Assembly: GCA_019914995.1 (NCBI GenBank)
Contig: CM034134.1
Span: 1,258,145 to 1,322,144, forward strand
Direction of reading: 5' to 3'
DNA from: Acanthochlamys bracteata
Lineage: Eukaryota; Streptophyta; Magnoliopsida; Pandanales; Velloziaceae
Length of the DNA stretch: 64,000 nucleotides
The position numbers and the translations under genes were made by a program. A model generated the notes under the pieces. It saw nothing but the letters and a program-made list of their open reading frames with translations, searched no databases and had not been told where the DNA came from. Shown here in pieces: positions 1 through 13,299 of this stretch (its first letter is position 1; each line of letters opens with the position of its first letter).

Positions 1-14
1 GTTGATATATTTAC

Positions 15-3000
15 TTTTAAATGGGCTTCTGATTTTGCAGTTCTTTCAGCAACAGCAAGCTTGTCCCTCAGCTGCTGCGTTTCTCCCTGTACCAGACATT
101 GAAAGGCACAAACATATGAGGCAGAAGACTATAGTAGAAGGCATAACTACAAAAACAAAACCACTTATGAAGTAGAAACTAAGCACAACAGAGATACTTC
201 TAAAGGAATCTTGTAGGAGAAAATATATGTACATAACACAAGTCTGACAGAATCGTTTAAGAGCAAATTATATAATGGAAAGCAAAAGAACAGGGTTTTA
301 GGTCAGGGTGTGAAAGTCCTGGAGACTATGTTTTACTATATATGCCAACAAGCGGTATTAAAGTGAGCACTGACAAACTCAAACAAGAAAAGACAGTCTT
401 GGCAACTTCACTGACAAGGATAGTGACATGCAGATACACCAAGATCGGAGCCTGTAGAGATAGGCTTGCATGCCGATAGTCATAACATGGATACAGTGTG
501 GATTACCTGCATAAATCGTCGTTCTTCAAGCCACTGTCTTACAGGCATGACTTTATCATTGGCATCTTTCCACTCATTTGCGACAACCACCGCAACCCTG
601 TTGGCTGTAACTCTTGCACGGGCTAGCTCACGATCAAGGGTTTTTCTCTCATCCTACAGAAATTTACATGTAGATTAAGACATCACTATATACAGAGACT
701 GACAGCTCAAATTAGTAAGTGGAATCAGGAGTTACATTCATCTCCTGAACTTTCCTCTGGTAATCCCTCACAGCATTTGCAGCAGCACCACCAGCAAGAA
801 CAGCCTCCTCTAGTTCCCTTACAGTTTGACTAAGTTTTTCAACTTCAGCGACTTTTTGGCGATGCAGTTTGTCCAATATCTTATTCTCTTCCTACAAGTA
901 CGCCCAATAGTGAACACAACATTAGAATCAGCAGGGAAATACTTCTCCATCAACCATAAGAGCTAATCCCAATATCTGAAGAAGGGGGAGAGTCCATAAT
1001 TTCAGGAATCACATACCTGGCATATTTCTATCTGCTTCATTAACTCCTGATTCTTGTTTTGTAAATCATCTACCATTGCTGCTTTTGCCATGGCAATTTG
1101 AACAGTCCTTTCTGCATCAAGTAATGCAACCTCCTTTGATTTTGTAAGCCTGTCCAATGCTCTATTGTCATCTTGTAGCTTTGTTATCTACAGCAGAACA
1201 GCATTATTATAAATAAATCTGAATCATCAAGCTTAGTGCAAAAGACATTGGCTCTGCTCCTCTTTATCATGAGAGCTTGAAGCATCATTAAAGCTTCAGC
1301 CAAAGTTAGATATCAAGGTTCTAACATGCCTAGGACAAACCATATGAATTTCCCAAACAAAATTATCTTAAGCAATTACTGCCTCCCATCGATTATAAAA
1401 GAACAAGTAAAAGAACATGTAAACAATGCCGAAAGCTTGGAAGGAATCATCAAAGACAATGCTTAACGTGTTGTTAGAACAGAGAAGATCTTTCAAAAGG
1501 AAAAGTCTAGGCCACCTTCCTTGACACACAGATGCGTTGGATACTCTCAAAAGAACAAAAAGAAACACTTACAGTGGGTTCGATTATAAAAATAGTTGTG
1601 ACACTATCTTTTCTATGTGAAGATAACTAGCAAACTTCGCCACATGTACAAATTTGTGAAGAGAGCAAGCATTAAACAGTGGTTTCATTACCTCTTGACG
1701 AGCAAGCTTAAGCTCTGCCTCAAGCGGTGCAAGTATTGCTTCAATTGGGGGCATGTCATCATCCTTTTGAGCTGCATGCACTCTTCGTAGTGTAGCTTCT
1801 GCTGCAAATTGAGCAGCCATGGACGCTTTCTTTTCATCATTTAGCTTCTTAATTTCCAAATTCTGCATAAACAAGTCATCATCAGTTGCTGCCTCAACTA
1901 CCAAGGCTACTAATGGGACAGAACATGGTACTTGTTCCATACTTTACTTTCAAGAAGAGACTCGGTTAGTTTAAGCTTCTCTTCCACCTTGGTTAGCTCA
2001 TCGGTAAGCTGCAAAGAAGGTAATACAATCAGCAAAAAGAAAATTCAGTTACATACTACAAGAAACAATACAAACAAAAAATGAAAGTACTTCATGCAGC
2101 AGCATAGGATATTATGAAGTGCTTATCTTACAAAACTGAACCCATGGCGTGAAGTGAATTACTTAGTAAACACAACACTGCGATCTAAAATCAATAATAT
2201 CCTAGTTATATAGGCAATCACCTCTTACACAAACACAAAAATTCCAACAAACAAGGAAGTTTCTCTTTTTCCCCTTTTGCTTATGAAGAGGCAATATCTG
2301 ATATTTCCAGAGCCAACATGTATGATCTTGATCACATAACCAAAGATGAAAATTAAGAAAAGCAAAGATGTACCAAGTGTGGATGTTGAAAATAATTGAT
2401 GACCCAAGGAAAGCGAGTGCCAGACTAAACAATATGGCTACGACAGAGTTGAAGACGCAGCTTCAACCCTGACTGACCAATAGTATCGAAAACAAGGATT
2501 GATAGTAGACAAGCCCGTATTATATAGCGTACCATTATCAAACAGAGGTAAAACTGCTCAGGTCATGTCCAAAGCACAAAACATGAACTCAACAACTCCG
2601 CTACTTCCAAATAATCATCTATAGTATCTCATTGGCCTGCAGCACTATTGTTCTACACATCCAATACCCATATGTTACTCGTCAATCAATCCCTCTCCAA
2701 GACTAGTAAAATCCACCAACAAATACAAGGTAAAAACAGGACATAACTTCTCCTAGGCTAGAGTATCATGGCTAACTAGAGTTGAAATAAAGTACTATGT
2801 TTGAAAAGGTAGCAACTACAGAATACACTAATTGTAGATAGCATTTGCTCTAAACTACGCATTACTAATGTACAATAGATGACGCTACGAAGATAGTACA
2901 TCAAAGCGCAACTTCTTCCTTCGAATTTCAAAAAAGTTGTAATAATCTATGTTACAGAGATAAAGAAAGAACAAAAAACTGAAGGAAGATCAAGGAGAAT

Positions 3001-4292
3001 GCACTTTAGTTTTTGAAGAGATTGGACTATAAAAAGCACAAGTTCTCAACAAAGTAAAATGCATGCAGTAAATGTTTCATGCTAGTACATCTGCCATTTT
3101 CCATGAACATGAACCCTAAGTCTAAATCATGTGCTTAAATTATTTCAGAAAATTTTATGTTGAATGGTCAAAACTAATAAGCAGCTGATGTGTGACAAAA
3201 CTTGAAAGATAGTACAACAAACTAAAACTATAAACAATGATACACTACCTCTTCACATGCTTTCTCTCTGGCACGCTCAGATAGTCTTAGTGCTTTAATC
3301 TCCGCCTGTGTCTCTCCCAGTTCCCGATCCTTATCTACACCATCAAATTACACAGAAACAAAAAAAAAAAAAATGAGCGGACTGTCCAAATCCGATTACA
3401 CACTCAAAATAATAAAATTTTTTAAATAGAATAGATATATGCAGATCAGTGATTCATCATAACTAAGAGCAAAGAAACAAAAAAAAAAATCTCCCGTTTC
3501 TGAATTTTCAAGAATATCACAAGTAGCAGAAAAGTATGAACAGTACAAATATAAATCCATTAAAAAAAAGAACACAAATTACCACCAAACAAAAACAAGG
3601 AAAGAAAGTCGACCTACATTATTCCATCAATCCACATTCTTTACAGGAAAAACCCCAAAAAAGGAAAAAATAACCAAGATTAACTCAAATCTAAACTAAT
3701 CCAAACCCTATACACTGCATCCAAACCAAAAAATAAATAAATAAAAACATTAGAAATAGAAAACAATTACCAAAAAAGAGAAAAATAAAAAATTCGAGCT
3801 ACATTATTGAATCAATCCACATTCTCGACAGGAAATAAAACATAATAATAAAACTGAAACCATAAAAAATAGAAAACAAATTACCCTAAAAAAGGAAAAA
3901 AAAACAAATCATACTAAAACCATTGTTCTACCTAGCCATCTTCAAAAACCAAACCCCTCCAAACCCAAAACAACTACATCCAGGACCTCAAAAAGAATTC
4001 TAAAAAGAAATAAAAAAGAACAAACCCAAAAAGTAAAAAGAACACAAGCAACATTGTTACCTCTGACTTCATTCTCAAGCCTAGTAAGCTCAACTCTAAC
4101 TGGATCGGAACCATGGAGCAAATTAATGAACTCATCTGCATCCAAGCTTGGCCGGATCGAACTCCGCCTCCTCGAAGCATACTTGAATGATGCCGATGAC
4201 GTCAGTGAATGTCCTCCTCCTCGTACTACTCCTACACCGCCGCCTCTTGCCGGAGTATTCCCTTCTCCTCCGGTCTCCACCGGATCCGCCAT
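15..4292 (-). CDS. MAP70: MAP70 microtubule-associated protein, 5' part (8 exons, runs off window)
   Basis: Coding exons on the minus strand: 4292-4061, 3334-3249, 2008-1943, 1862-1692, 1187-1017, 891-736, 653-507 and 86-15. They join in frame at GT/AG sites to give 367 residues starting MADPVETGG; the C-terminal part lies beyond position 1. Family hallmarks are RRSSIRPSLDADEFINLLHG near residues 42-61, then almost continuous charged coiled coil that includes KKASMAAQFAAEATLRRVHA and DDDMPPIEAILAPLEAELKL. MAP70 proteins are plant-specific, bind cortical microtubules and shape cell walls and xylem thickenings; the N-terminal coiled coil seen here belongs to the microtubule-binding part. The ATG is chosen because MAD starts are usual in the family and an AT-rich non-coding region lies upstream. 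Synteny favours the MAP70-3/4 branch, but the number is not settled by sequence. Intron 2 (2009-3248) and intron 1 (3335-4060) are AT-rich and hold nothing recognisable. Confidence 0.96.
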
Positions 4293-4302
4293 GAATTTAT
4301 AG

Positions 4303-7300
4303 TTAGACAGAGAGAGTGTGTGGGAACTGAAACGAGCGGGGTTTTATAGTTAGAGAAATTTCTTTTGATTGTTTATCTGATGGACGATTAATTATTTAAT
4401 TAACTAAAGGTTTGAAAATAAACTTTTTAAAGCTTGGTTTAATGAGCATAATTAATTAATTATTTATTGTTATATTTATTGTAACATAGAAAATAATAAT
4501 ATATAACCTTACATGATTATAAGATTATTAGATAACAGAAAACCAAAATTATTTGCATGAGTGGTACCTTTCATTTGGCTTTTGGCAATTGATAACCTAT
4601 CTAACTTGAGAAATATTAATAATATTTCAAGTATCCGCTTTTTTGTGCTTGATTATATGTGGAGTATTTGTATGTCCTTATGCTTCAATTTTTTAAATAA
4701 TTTTTGTACCTTTTTAATAAAATTTTTATATATTTAACAAAAATTAAAAATTTTTTAAAATATAAATAAATAATATATTGTATATTTTTTATACATAAAT
4801 GTTTTGTTACAAAATTTGATATTATCTTTTAAAAAACTTTTTATTCAAAATTTTTTTTTATTTTAAACACTTCAAAACTTCCAAATAATTCTGATTCTGA
4901 ATATGTTCAAATTTTTTAAGTTTGTTCTTACAATTTGAGTAAAAGTTTTACAAATAATTTGCAAAACAGTAGCTCAATTTTGCAAAACTATAAAAAGAAA
5001 AATAAAATTATTAGTAGCTTTGCTGGTTGGAGAGTGGGGAGTGCTGCTGGCGGTCTGAGAACTCTCCACTTTCCAGTTTATTATAGAGAGAAATATTTAA
5101 AAATGTTTTTTAGATAGAATTTATTTAAAACTAAAAATATTTTTTTAATACGAATTTTATTTTTTTGACTTTAAAATAATATAATAAAAAGATTTTTTTA
5201 TAATTTTTAAATAAAATTTTTAAATAACTAAAAAATATATTATAAAACATAATTAAAATAAAAATTAATTTAAATAAATAATATCAAACGCTCTCTCTTT
5301 ATTGAGTGAGATTACCGCTGACCCGCTTTGCCGGTAAGATTACCGCTCGTTCAAAGAATACTACAGCTAGTTCCGAGGCAAACTCGATTGGATCTGTAGA
5401 TTGTCCGAGATTTATCAGCTGCAGATATCCGAACAGGAGATAGGTTTTTCAAGGAATATTAAGCTGCCACGTACCTGCAATGGCCACAAAACACGCTTTC
5501 ATGAGACCGTGTATTATTAAACAGTGATAATATATTGATATTTAGGAAAAACATATACACATGAATTCCTTGGGCTTTTCTCAAAAATTCTTATCAATTT
5601 TTTTAACTTGTATTTTTAATAAATTTTATATAATATTTTTTAAATATATTTTAAAATTCTAAAATATAGAATATTTTGAAGTAAAATTTTATTATTTATT
5701 TTTATTAATTTTTTAAAATAAAAATAAAACTTATTTTTTATTTTTAGAAAAGTATTTTTATAAGTACTCTTAAATACCACCAAATATTTTTCATCGAGAT
5801 AATTTAACTATTTTTAAGTTTACAAATTTAGTTTTGTATAATATAATAGATACAAGAAGTTATATTTATTATCTTAATATATTGAAAGATTTAGAAAATG
5901 TTTGGTGTTGTTTATTTTCTCTTATTTATTTCATTTTAATTTTTTATTTTATATATTTCAATTAATTTTCTAAAACAATCCACAAAATTATTTTAAATTT
6001 TAAAAAATATAAAACAATTCTATTTTATAAGATCTAATTTTTAAAATTTTTAAAAAGATTTTCGTTTCAGAAAATTCTTTTCAATAATCACTATTAAATA
6101 TTTCTTTTAGGTTGGATTAAAGTATCATTTAAAATTGTTTAAAATAAAAATTTTAGTAAGAGTTAAATAAGTAATTTTTTTTAAATTTAAAAAATTAAAC
6201 TTATAATATAATAGTTTATATAAATAATTTATCTATATTTTTTTAATTCTAAATATTGTAAAGAATTCTTGAAAACCAAAACTGAAATTAACATATGTAT
6301 CTGTAAAGGATCCCAAATAATGTCCTAAAAAGATAAACCAGCCTTTGAAAATATCTGTCAAGTAGAAGGGTATTCTAGGTATTTACATACATAAATAAAA
6401 GAGTAGTTCATAAACTGTAGATGTTTTTTTTTTTCACATTATAACTTATTTATTGTAATTAAAAAACAATTTCCAATTAAAAAGAATTAGACAATCCCCT
6501 TTTTTTTTTGAAAAGAAAGCGAACATTGAAACATGCGTGACATACATATTGTCAATCATTTTCATTTACTATAGTTTAACGACTTGAAAACGACCGTAAT
6601 ATAGTTTCCATTCATATATAAATTATTTATTAAACTTGTTATCAACTGAGTTTGTTTTAGAAGTCATTTGAAATTACTTAAAAGTAGATATCTAAAGAAA
6701 CTTTTTCTGAATTTTTTTTGTACTATAAAATATTTTTGAAAATTAAAAACATAAATTAAATAGAGAAGCAATTGAAAATCACTCTCAAACATGTTTAGAA
6801 TTGCTTTTCAACTCTATTTTATTCAAATTTTTATTTGATATTTTTTAATAAATTTTTTATAGCATTCTACAGAATTTTTTTGATAATTTGAAATGCACTG
6901 AATTATCAGTATTTTGCTAAATTTAATTTATAATCGAAAAAAATACAAAAAAATTTATATAGTCGATTTTACGTAAGTATAGTATGATATTGTTATTAAA
7001 ATGTACAGAATTATTCAACATTATAAAATTTTATTATTATTTATTTTTATTATATTTTGAGATAAAAAATATTACTTTTTTAAAATAAATTTTGTTTTGA
7101 AAAATTTACTTTATAAGCGGTTCCCCTTAATATAATCAAATCATCTAGAATTTCGCTTTATATCTAATTCCTTATAAATTAAACTAATCGCTCATTAAGA
7201 TTTAGATTAATATGTTTTCAAAGATAATATATATATATTTTTTTATGAAAAGGTACTGTCGGCAATATTAATATATAATTTTTAATTTATCTATAGGAAA

Positions 7301-7740
7301 ATAATTGCTTGGGCTCAAAGAGTTAATGATTTGAAATGTTTTTAATTCCTCCATCTTGTCTATCTATGCATTAATATTCTTCTTGAAAAGGACTTGTCAA
7401 TAGATGTATAACTTAAATTATGTTTCTAAAGATGAATTATAATAAATGAGTTATTAAAAAGTAGATATTAAAAATATTTAGAAGTAAATATTTGATAAAA
7501 AAAAGTTAAAGTGAAATTACATACATATTTTAATCGTTAAAAATTTTATTTTTCTTCAAAATTTTAAGTGTTTTTACTTTATATATTTTAATTATGATTT
7601 TGAATTCTATTTTACTTTCACATCATTCATTTCTACCAAATTTTAGCTTTAATTTTTATTTTATGTATTTTAGTTATAAATGTGAATTTTATTTCCATTA
7701 AGTTTCATTTCTGCCAAATAAAGCTTTTCAAAGAAGTTAA
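4303..7740. other. AT-rich intergenic DNA upstream of MAP70
   Basis: No coding potential was found. The sequence is dominated by A/T runs. One less AT-rich island at about 5290-5470 carries the direct repeat AGATTACCGCT (around 5310 and 5337); its origin is not recognised. The first few hundred bases probably contain the MAP70 promoter and 5'UTR, but no TATA box can be assigned with confidence. Confidence 0.5.
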
Positions 7741-7779
7741 GCATTTGTGAAGCCGGAGTAGAGATAAATAAGAAAGAAT

Positions 7780-8200
7780 AAGGTTGAAATAGATTTTCAT
7801 CATGCTAATCAAAGCAAAATTCTAAATCTATCGACTATTTTCGTGGAAGATAACGATTTCGATAGGTATATCATGACCAAATCCGTCGTCATTGTGGAAT
7901 ATGATAACATCAATAGTTAGATTTCGACCAGACTATTTCACTGCTATTGTGAAAATACGATTTCAACGATCAGAAACTCCGATTATATCAATTTGATAAA
8001 ATTTGGTAGTTTAATTATATTAGAACTACAAAAATAAAAGACAAACGCTACTTTCTTCTTGACGTCGCGGATTGCCACTCGCTGCTACCTATTGTGATCT
8101 ACACCACGACCCGCCTAGAATTGATCGGTTAGATCGAATCGGGTCAAACCGTGAAACCGACTCGGGTCGAATTCGATCACGCTCAGAATAGACCAGACTG
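7780..8200 (+). mobile_element. Decayed copia-type retrotransposon 5' region, copy A
   Basis: This stretch aligns by eye with 10070-10490 in the same orientation: a shared block of Cs, Gs and GTCGTC-rich text, then TTTCTTCTCGACG, GCCACT-GTTGCTG and GATCTA-CACC. At about 7792-7815 the text TTTTCATCATGCTAATCAAAGC looks like a mutated copia LTR end followed by the initiator-Met primer-binding site (consensus ATGGTATCAGAGC). That placement would make this the leader region just after a 5' LTR. No open gag follows. Confidence 0.5.
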
Positions 8201-8880
8201 AACTAAACTTGGTTCAGGACCGAACCAGACCAATCAAATCGAATTGAATGTAAACTAGACTCAATTCAAACTTATTTGACTGAACCAAATTAAATCATAC
8301 CAGATTCAACCAGACTAAGTTCACTATTATACCAGATCATACTCGATTTGAAACAAACCTAATCAGACTCTACAGACCCAACCTGAACAGGCCTGATATA
8401 TTAGCCCCGATTCGGACAAACAAATATGATCTGATCTAGATAGACAAATTCGACCCGACCCGACCTATATAAATAAGTTTGACTACAGATAGACCCGATG
8501 TGAACAGATGGACATGATCCGGATAGATAGATCGAACGTGATTCGGACAGACAAATCAGACCTGTCAGGAGAGAAAAGTTCGATCCGACCAGGACAGACA
8601 ATTCAGACCCAATCTATACAAACAAATTCGACCCGAACAAATAGACCCTACCCTGCTTGGACAGATAGATTTGATCCGAAACTCGAATAGAAAAATCTGA
8701 TCTGACGCAGCCAGAACATACAAATTCTATCCGATCCGGACAGATATGTCCGATCCAATCCAGAAAGATAGATACGGCTCAGATAGAAAAATTCGATCCA
8801 GCACGATCGATCTGATCGAACAGGTCTGAAGCAACAGACTCGACTCGAACCGGCCCGACAGATCAGATTATGGAAAGTTC
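8120..8880. repeat. Degenerate GATCC/GACAGATAG minisatellite-like tract
   Basis: About 750 bp built from loosely repeated words such as GACAGATAGAT, TTCGAC/TTCGAT, GATCCG and GACCCGAC with an irregular spacing of roughly 17-25 bases. It is clearly richer in GC than its surroundings and follows retroelement copy A without a visible break. The short ORFs in it on both strands follow from the repeat and show no protein family. Confidence 0.55.
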
Positions 8881-8939
8881 AAATAGAATATTTTATAACT
8901 CATTACGCAAGTTAAGCATCGATTATATCTTTGCACCAA

Positions 8940-9170
8940 TTTGAAAAAAAGTGCTGACGTGAGTCAAAATATATCTATTATTTTAGGTATTTTAAAATAT
9001 CACTTTTAAAAATCTTGTTTATTTATAACTCTCTTAGAATTCCTTTTTTTTTTTACGTAGAATTTTATTTGTTTAGTGTTATAAGAAACATATATAGATG
9101 TACTTATATTGGAGAATTAATGAATAAAATTGAATAAAATAGAAATAGTTTTTCATCACTTCTAACATCA
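8940..9170 (+). mobile_element. Decayed copia LTR fragment, copy B
   Basis: It aligns with 9885-10110: TGAGTCAA-ATATCTA-TATTTTAGGTAT near the start, TTTAGT(G/A)TTATAA in the middle and ATTGAATAAAATAGAA near the end. It carries only the LTR-like first half of the unit seen complete in copy C and lacks the leader region. Confidence 0.45.
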
Positions 9171-9879
9171 TAACTAAACTTAATCATAACAACTTAACGT
9201 ACATTTCAAAGTGCTTCTAACATCATAAAATTTTTATAAAATAAAACATATTTAAATTTTTTAAAATAAATTTAATTTTTTTAACCAAAAAAATAAAAAA
9301 TATATATTACAATATGTGATATTTAATATTTTTATTTTTTAAATAAATTATAAACTAAAATATTAATAATTTATTTAAAAATATGAAATACTTATTTAAA
9401 ATGATAAATATTTGAAAAAGCAATACTAAATGTCCTTACTTTCCAAAAGTTAATTATTTAAAAATTATTGTTTATAAAGTTATTTCAGGACAATCAAACA
9501 TGTTCTTAGGTGAAGTGCATGTTTCTGCAACCCATTGACTTATTCTTGAAGTGATTTGGGAATATATCCAAACCCTGTGCATCTTCTTTCTCCGGCTTTT
9601 GATTTGAGGATAAACTTAAAATGAATTAGAACGTTGGAGTGTTTAATTTATTTTAAAGTTTTTCAACAAAATAATAAAATAAAATATTATTAAAAAATAA
9701 TAAAATAAAATAAAATTTTGATAAACAGTGATAAGTACCGGAAAATAATTGATATATTTTTCACTAGCTTTCGCTTTCAGAAAACTTAAGATGCACTAAT
9801 AAATTATAGCAATGCACACATATAATATTTTTAGTGAAATGAGAGTTGAGTCGATACCTAAAATAATGCTTTCGTTACT

Positions 9880-10490
9880 AACTGAACTTACATGAGTCAA
9901 TAAATATCTAGTATTTTAGGTATATTAAAATATTTTTAATTAGAATTAAAGATTTTTCTTATTTATATTTTTTTTAGAATTAGATTTTTTTTTAGAACTC
10001 TTTTTATTTAGTATTATAAAAAGTATATATATATATATATATATATTGAATGATTGATGAATAAATTAGAATAAGAAAGAATAGAATTGACATAGATTTT
10101 TATGATATTATCGTAGCAAAATATTAAGTCTATCCACCATCGTCGTGTAATATAATAACTCCGACAGTTATACTCTATTAGATCTATTCGTCGTCGTCAT
10201 AGAAGTTGATTATTCCGACGGTTAGACTCCGACCAGACTATTTTGCTACTATCGTGGAGATATGATCTGCAATTATTAGAAACTGCGGTAATATCAATTT
10301 GATCAAATTCGGCGGTTTAATCATATTAGATCTATAAAGAAAAAAGAAAGCAACTGTCGCTTTCTTCTCGACGCCGTTGATCGCCACTTGTTGCTGCCGA
10401 TTGCGATCTAGATCACCGATCCAACTGGAACTAATCGGTTGGATCGAACTGGATCTGACCGGTGAGCTGACTCTGACTGAACTTAAAAAG
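9880..10490 (+). mobile_element. Decayed copia LTR end plus leader, copy C
   Basis: This is the longest member of a three-copy local family. Its first half matches copy B (8940-9170) and its second half matches copy A (7780-8200). At about 10105-10125 the text TTTTATGATATTATCGTAGC resembles a mutated LTR end and tRNA-Met primer-binding site. A (TA)n run lies at 10024-10046. No intact gag or pol follows. Confidence 0.5.
10024..10046. repeat. (TA)n microsatellite
   Basis: Perfect TA run inside retroelement copy C. Confidence 0.9.
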
Positions 10491-12340
10491 CCTAGACCAG
10501 ACCGAACTAAATCAACTAGACCTAACTAAATTGTGTTGTCCTTTGTTCCTATTGGATGAGCTATAGATGTTCACTGTTTTGTCTTTTGGATGTGTGCTTC
10601 TATTGCATTGCCCTAGTAGAGAAATCTTCTACAGCTTGTGACATGCTTCTGAGAAAAAACAATGCTTGATAATTTGATATGCTAATTACATCTATCAAGC
10701 AGCTTTCTCACAAACTGTTATGAAAGAAACATGCAACCTACATTTGTGACTTATTGCTTATTATGTTTTATGTAGAAGTGCTTAGAACATAGACAGCATG
10801 AAGACCTGCTTTTTTGTCTATTTTTTTTTTCATATTTTTTATTGCAATTCCTGAATTTTCCCCTTTGATTTTACATAAAATCTAACTTTAATATAGTTAT
10901 CTCTTATTTATAAGATGACAACAGCAAATAGCGATAGAAGATGTTAGAAGGAAAGTGAAGATCTTGAAAGGATTAGCTCGACCACCATATATGGACACTC
11001 TAACAAAGCGAAAATTTTTTGGAGGAAAAAGAGAAATCGATAGATAACAAATTGAATAACTAAAACAAACTTTCTTTTTTTTTAATTGTATCAAAATTGA
11101 AGAATTTATTCGAATTTTTTTTTCTAAGTTTTGATCTTTTCTTTTTAACTTCTCTCTAATAAATGTAGGGAAAATTGGAAAGGGAGAATTTTTTTGTTCA
11201 AGGGTTTTGTGTTTTTTTCTTTGTACACATGTATGTTATGTAGATTGTGTTATTGTGTAGTAGGGGATATGCAACGTTAGTATAATATAGTCAGATGTAT
11301 TTGTGATATATAGTATTATAATAGTATTTATAATATTACTGTATAAAAGTGTAATATATTTTGTAGCATGTAATATTATAATATATGAATTGTAATATTA
11401 GTGTAATATAAATACGATAAATTTTGTGCATGTCAAATTACAATGTCGATTGCAACGTTAGTGTAATATAAGTATAATGTATTTCGTGTCATAGAGTATT
11501 ACATGATATTATATAATATAAATTTGATATTTTTGTGGCATATAGTAATGTAATGATGGTTTTTATTTTTCATTATTATTGTGTTATAAATGTTAGATAT
11601 AAATTTATAATTTGTATTATTATTTTTCAAATATTATATTTTTTATATGACTAAGTTTATTATATGATATATAAATATTCTGTTAATTGAGTAGATTATA
11701 CAATTATGGATCTTATATATGAAGTATAATTGAATCTTAGATAAATACATACTTAGCAAAATTTATTATTTTTAATTTTTATATTTATAAATATTATTTA
11801 TCAATTTGAACTTACTTTAGTTTTTTATTTTCAAATGCAATTAAAATACAAAAACTGAATTATATATTTTCATACGAAAATATATAAAAAGCTTAAAATT
11901 TGTCCTTTTTGCTCTTAATTATAAGATTAATTAGGGAGTCTCTCAATTATGACAGCTTTTAATGGTTGCCTCCTGAACACCCTTCTTCATTATTATCATA
12001 GCTGTACCTTTTTTTGTTGGAATTTTGAGTTCAGAAATGAGATTAAGTTTTATATTTATTGTATTTAAAAAAGAATTGAAATTAACTTTTACATTTAATT
12101 GTATTTGGAAATAAATTTAAAAGTAAATTTTTGATAAAATAAAATTTGGGGAGAATGAGAAATTGGCTGTGGAGCTTTAACTTTAACTCTTCTATTTTCC
12201 TAACTTAATTGATGTTTAACTTAAATGGGATGAAAATCTTAAAACTTAATTATGGTAAATTAACTATGGTTTAAGAGCCCAATGGGCCACTAAATTGTCC
12301 ATCAATCTTTAATAATAATTTACAAGGAAAAACCATAGAA
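10491..12340. other. Intergenic DNA, no gene seen
   Basis: AT-rich sequence. Loose repeats of AATATTAGTGTAATATA-like words occur at about 11270-11570 (for example GCAACGTTAGTATAATATAG and GCAACGTTAGTGTAATATAA). No protein family was recognised in any frame. Confidence 0.5.
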
Positions 12341-13290
12341 GTGAGACCTAAAACGGTGTGAACTCGAAAAATCTATCAAGTCACCGGGTTACCCAGCAAG
12401 TCACCGAGTTGATGCAATCAGGTCAACTTCATTGGTGACCATCGGTTTACATCGAGCGGGTCTTAAAAACTTAATCTGAATCCGAGGTCAGCAGCACGCG
12501 ACAGCGACGATCAGATTTGTGATAAATTTGGAGAACATACGATTCGCAACCTTGAGCTGTCGAGAGCAGTGATGATCGACACTCTCGACAATGAAGAAGA
12601 ATCCACCGGTCTAGCAGTAGAAGCAGGAGCAACTGCCAAGCCAGCGTTAGTAACAACCGCCTAGCAACGCATGACAATGAAGGATCCTGTTGCTGGAACC
12701 TACATGCGTCGGGGACTTGGTTGCAAGACCACCAGTCTCAGTGATGATTCATGTAGCGACGATAAGCAACGACTTACTAGTGGTTACTCGATAAGTAAAT
12801 GACTTGGCTTGGAACGGTGGCCGGATTGCTAGTTTCGGTTAGACCCGGTCGATCCGGGCCAGGTTTGACAATAGTGGAAAACAACTTCATATTTGCTGAT
12901 AATTTTGAATTAATATCAATATTTAATTTGTAGTTTTTAATCTTTTTGAAACATGATTTTAAAAAAAAATCAATTTATAAGCCTCCTTAATATTTGTTCA
13001 TATTTAGATTGCATCTTGAATTCATATTTGAACTCACTGTTATTTTTTCTAATATCTTAAATGAATAACTTTTAGTATTGACGATCTTCATAAAAGGTAT
13101 AGTTGGTAGACCTATACCGGACCATTTGCATCAACCCGTAAATCGTCGATCCGGATATAAAATCGTCCGAGTCTACAAAAGAAACTACTGTGCGACTGAC
13201 CCGAAAACCCTGGTGCGACCTAAGCGGGTTCTGGATTGACTCAACGACCTGCCCGCCCGAATCGACCGGGGCTATTAAAGAAATAAAAGT
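12340..13290. other. GC-richer repeat-derived block, unclassified
   Basis: Stands out from AT-rich flanks by CCGGGT/ACCCGG words: around 12385-12400, 12840-12870 and 13090-13275. A similar motif recurs at 15060-15130 with the matching text GTTTTGGCAACTATGATAA against GTTTGACAATAGTGGAAAA. This looks like diverged copies of one transposable element end, but no terminal repeats or domains could be fixed. Confidence 0.3.
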
Positions 13291-13299
13291 TTGTAATTA

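Noticed and set aside
8401-8690. Overlapping 60-66 codon frames on both strands
   Set aside because: They are translations of the GATCC/GACAGATAG repeat.
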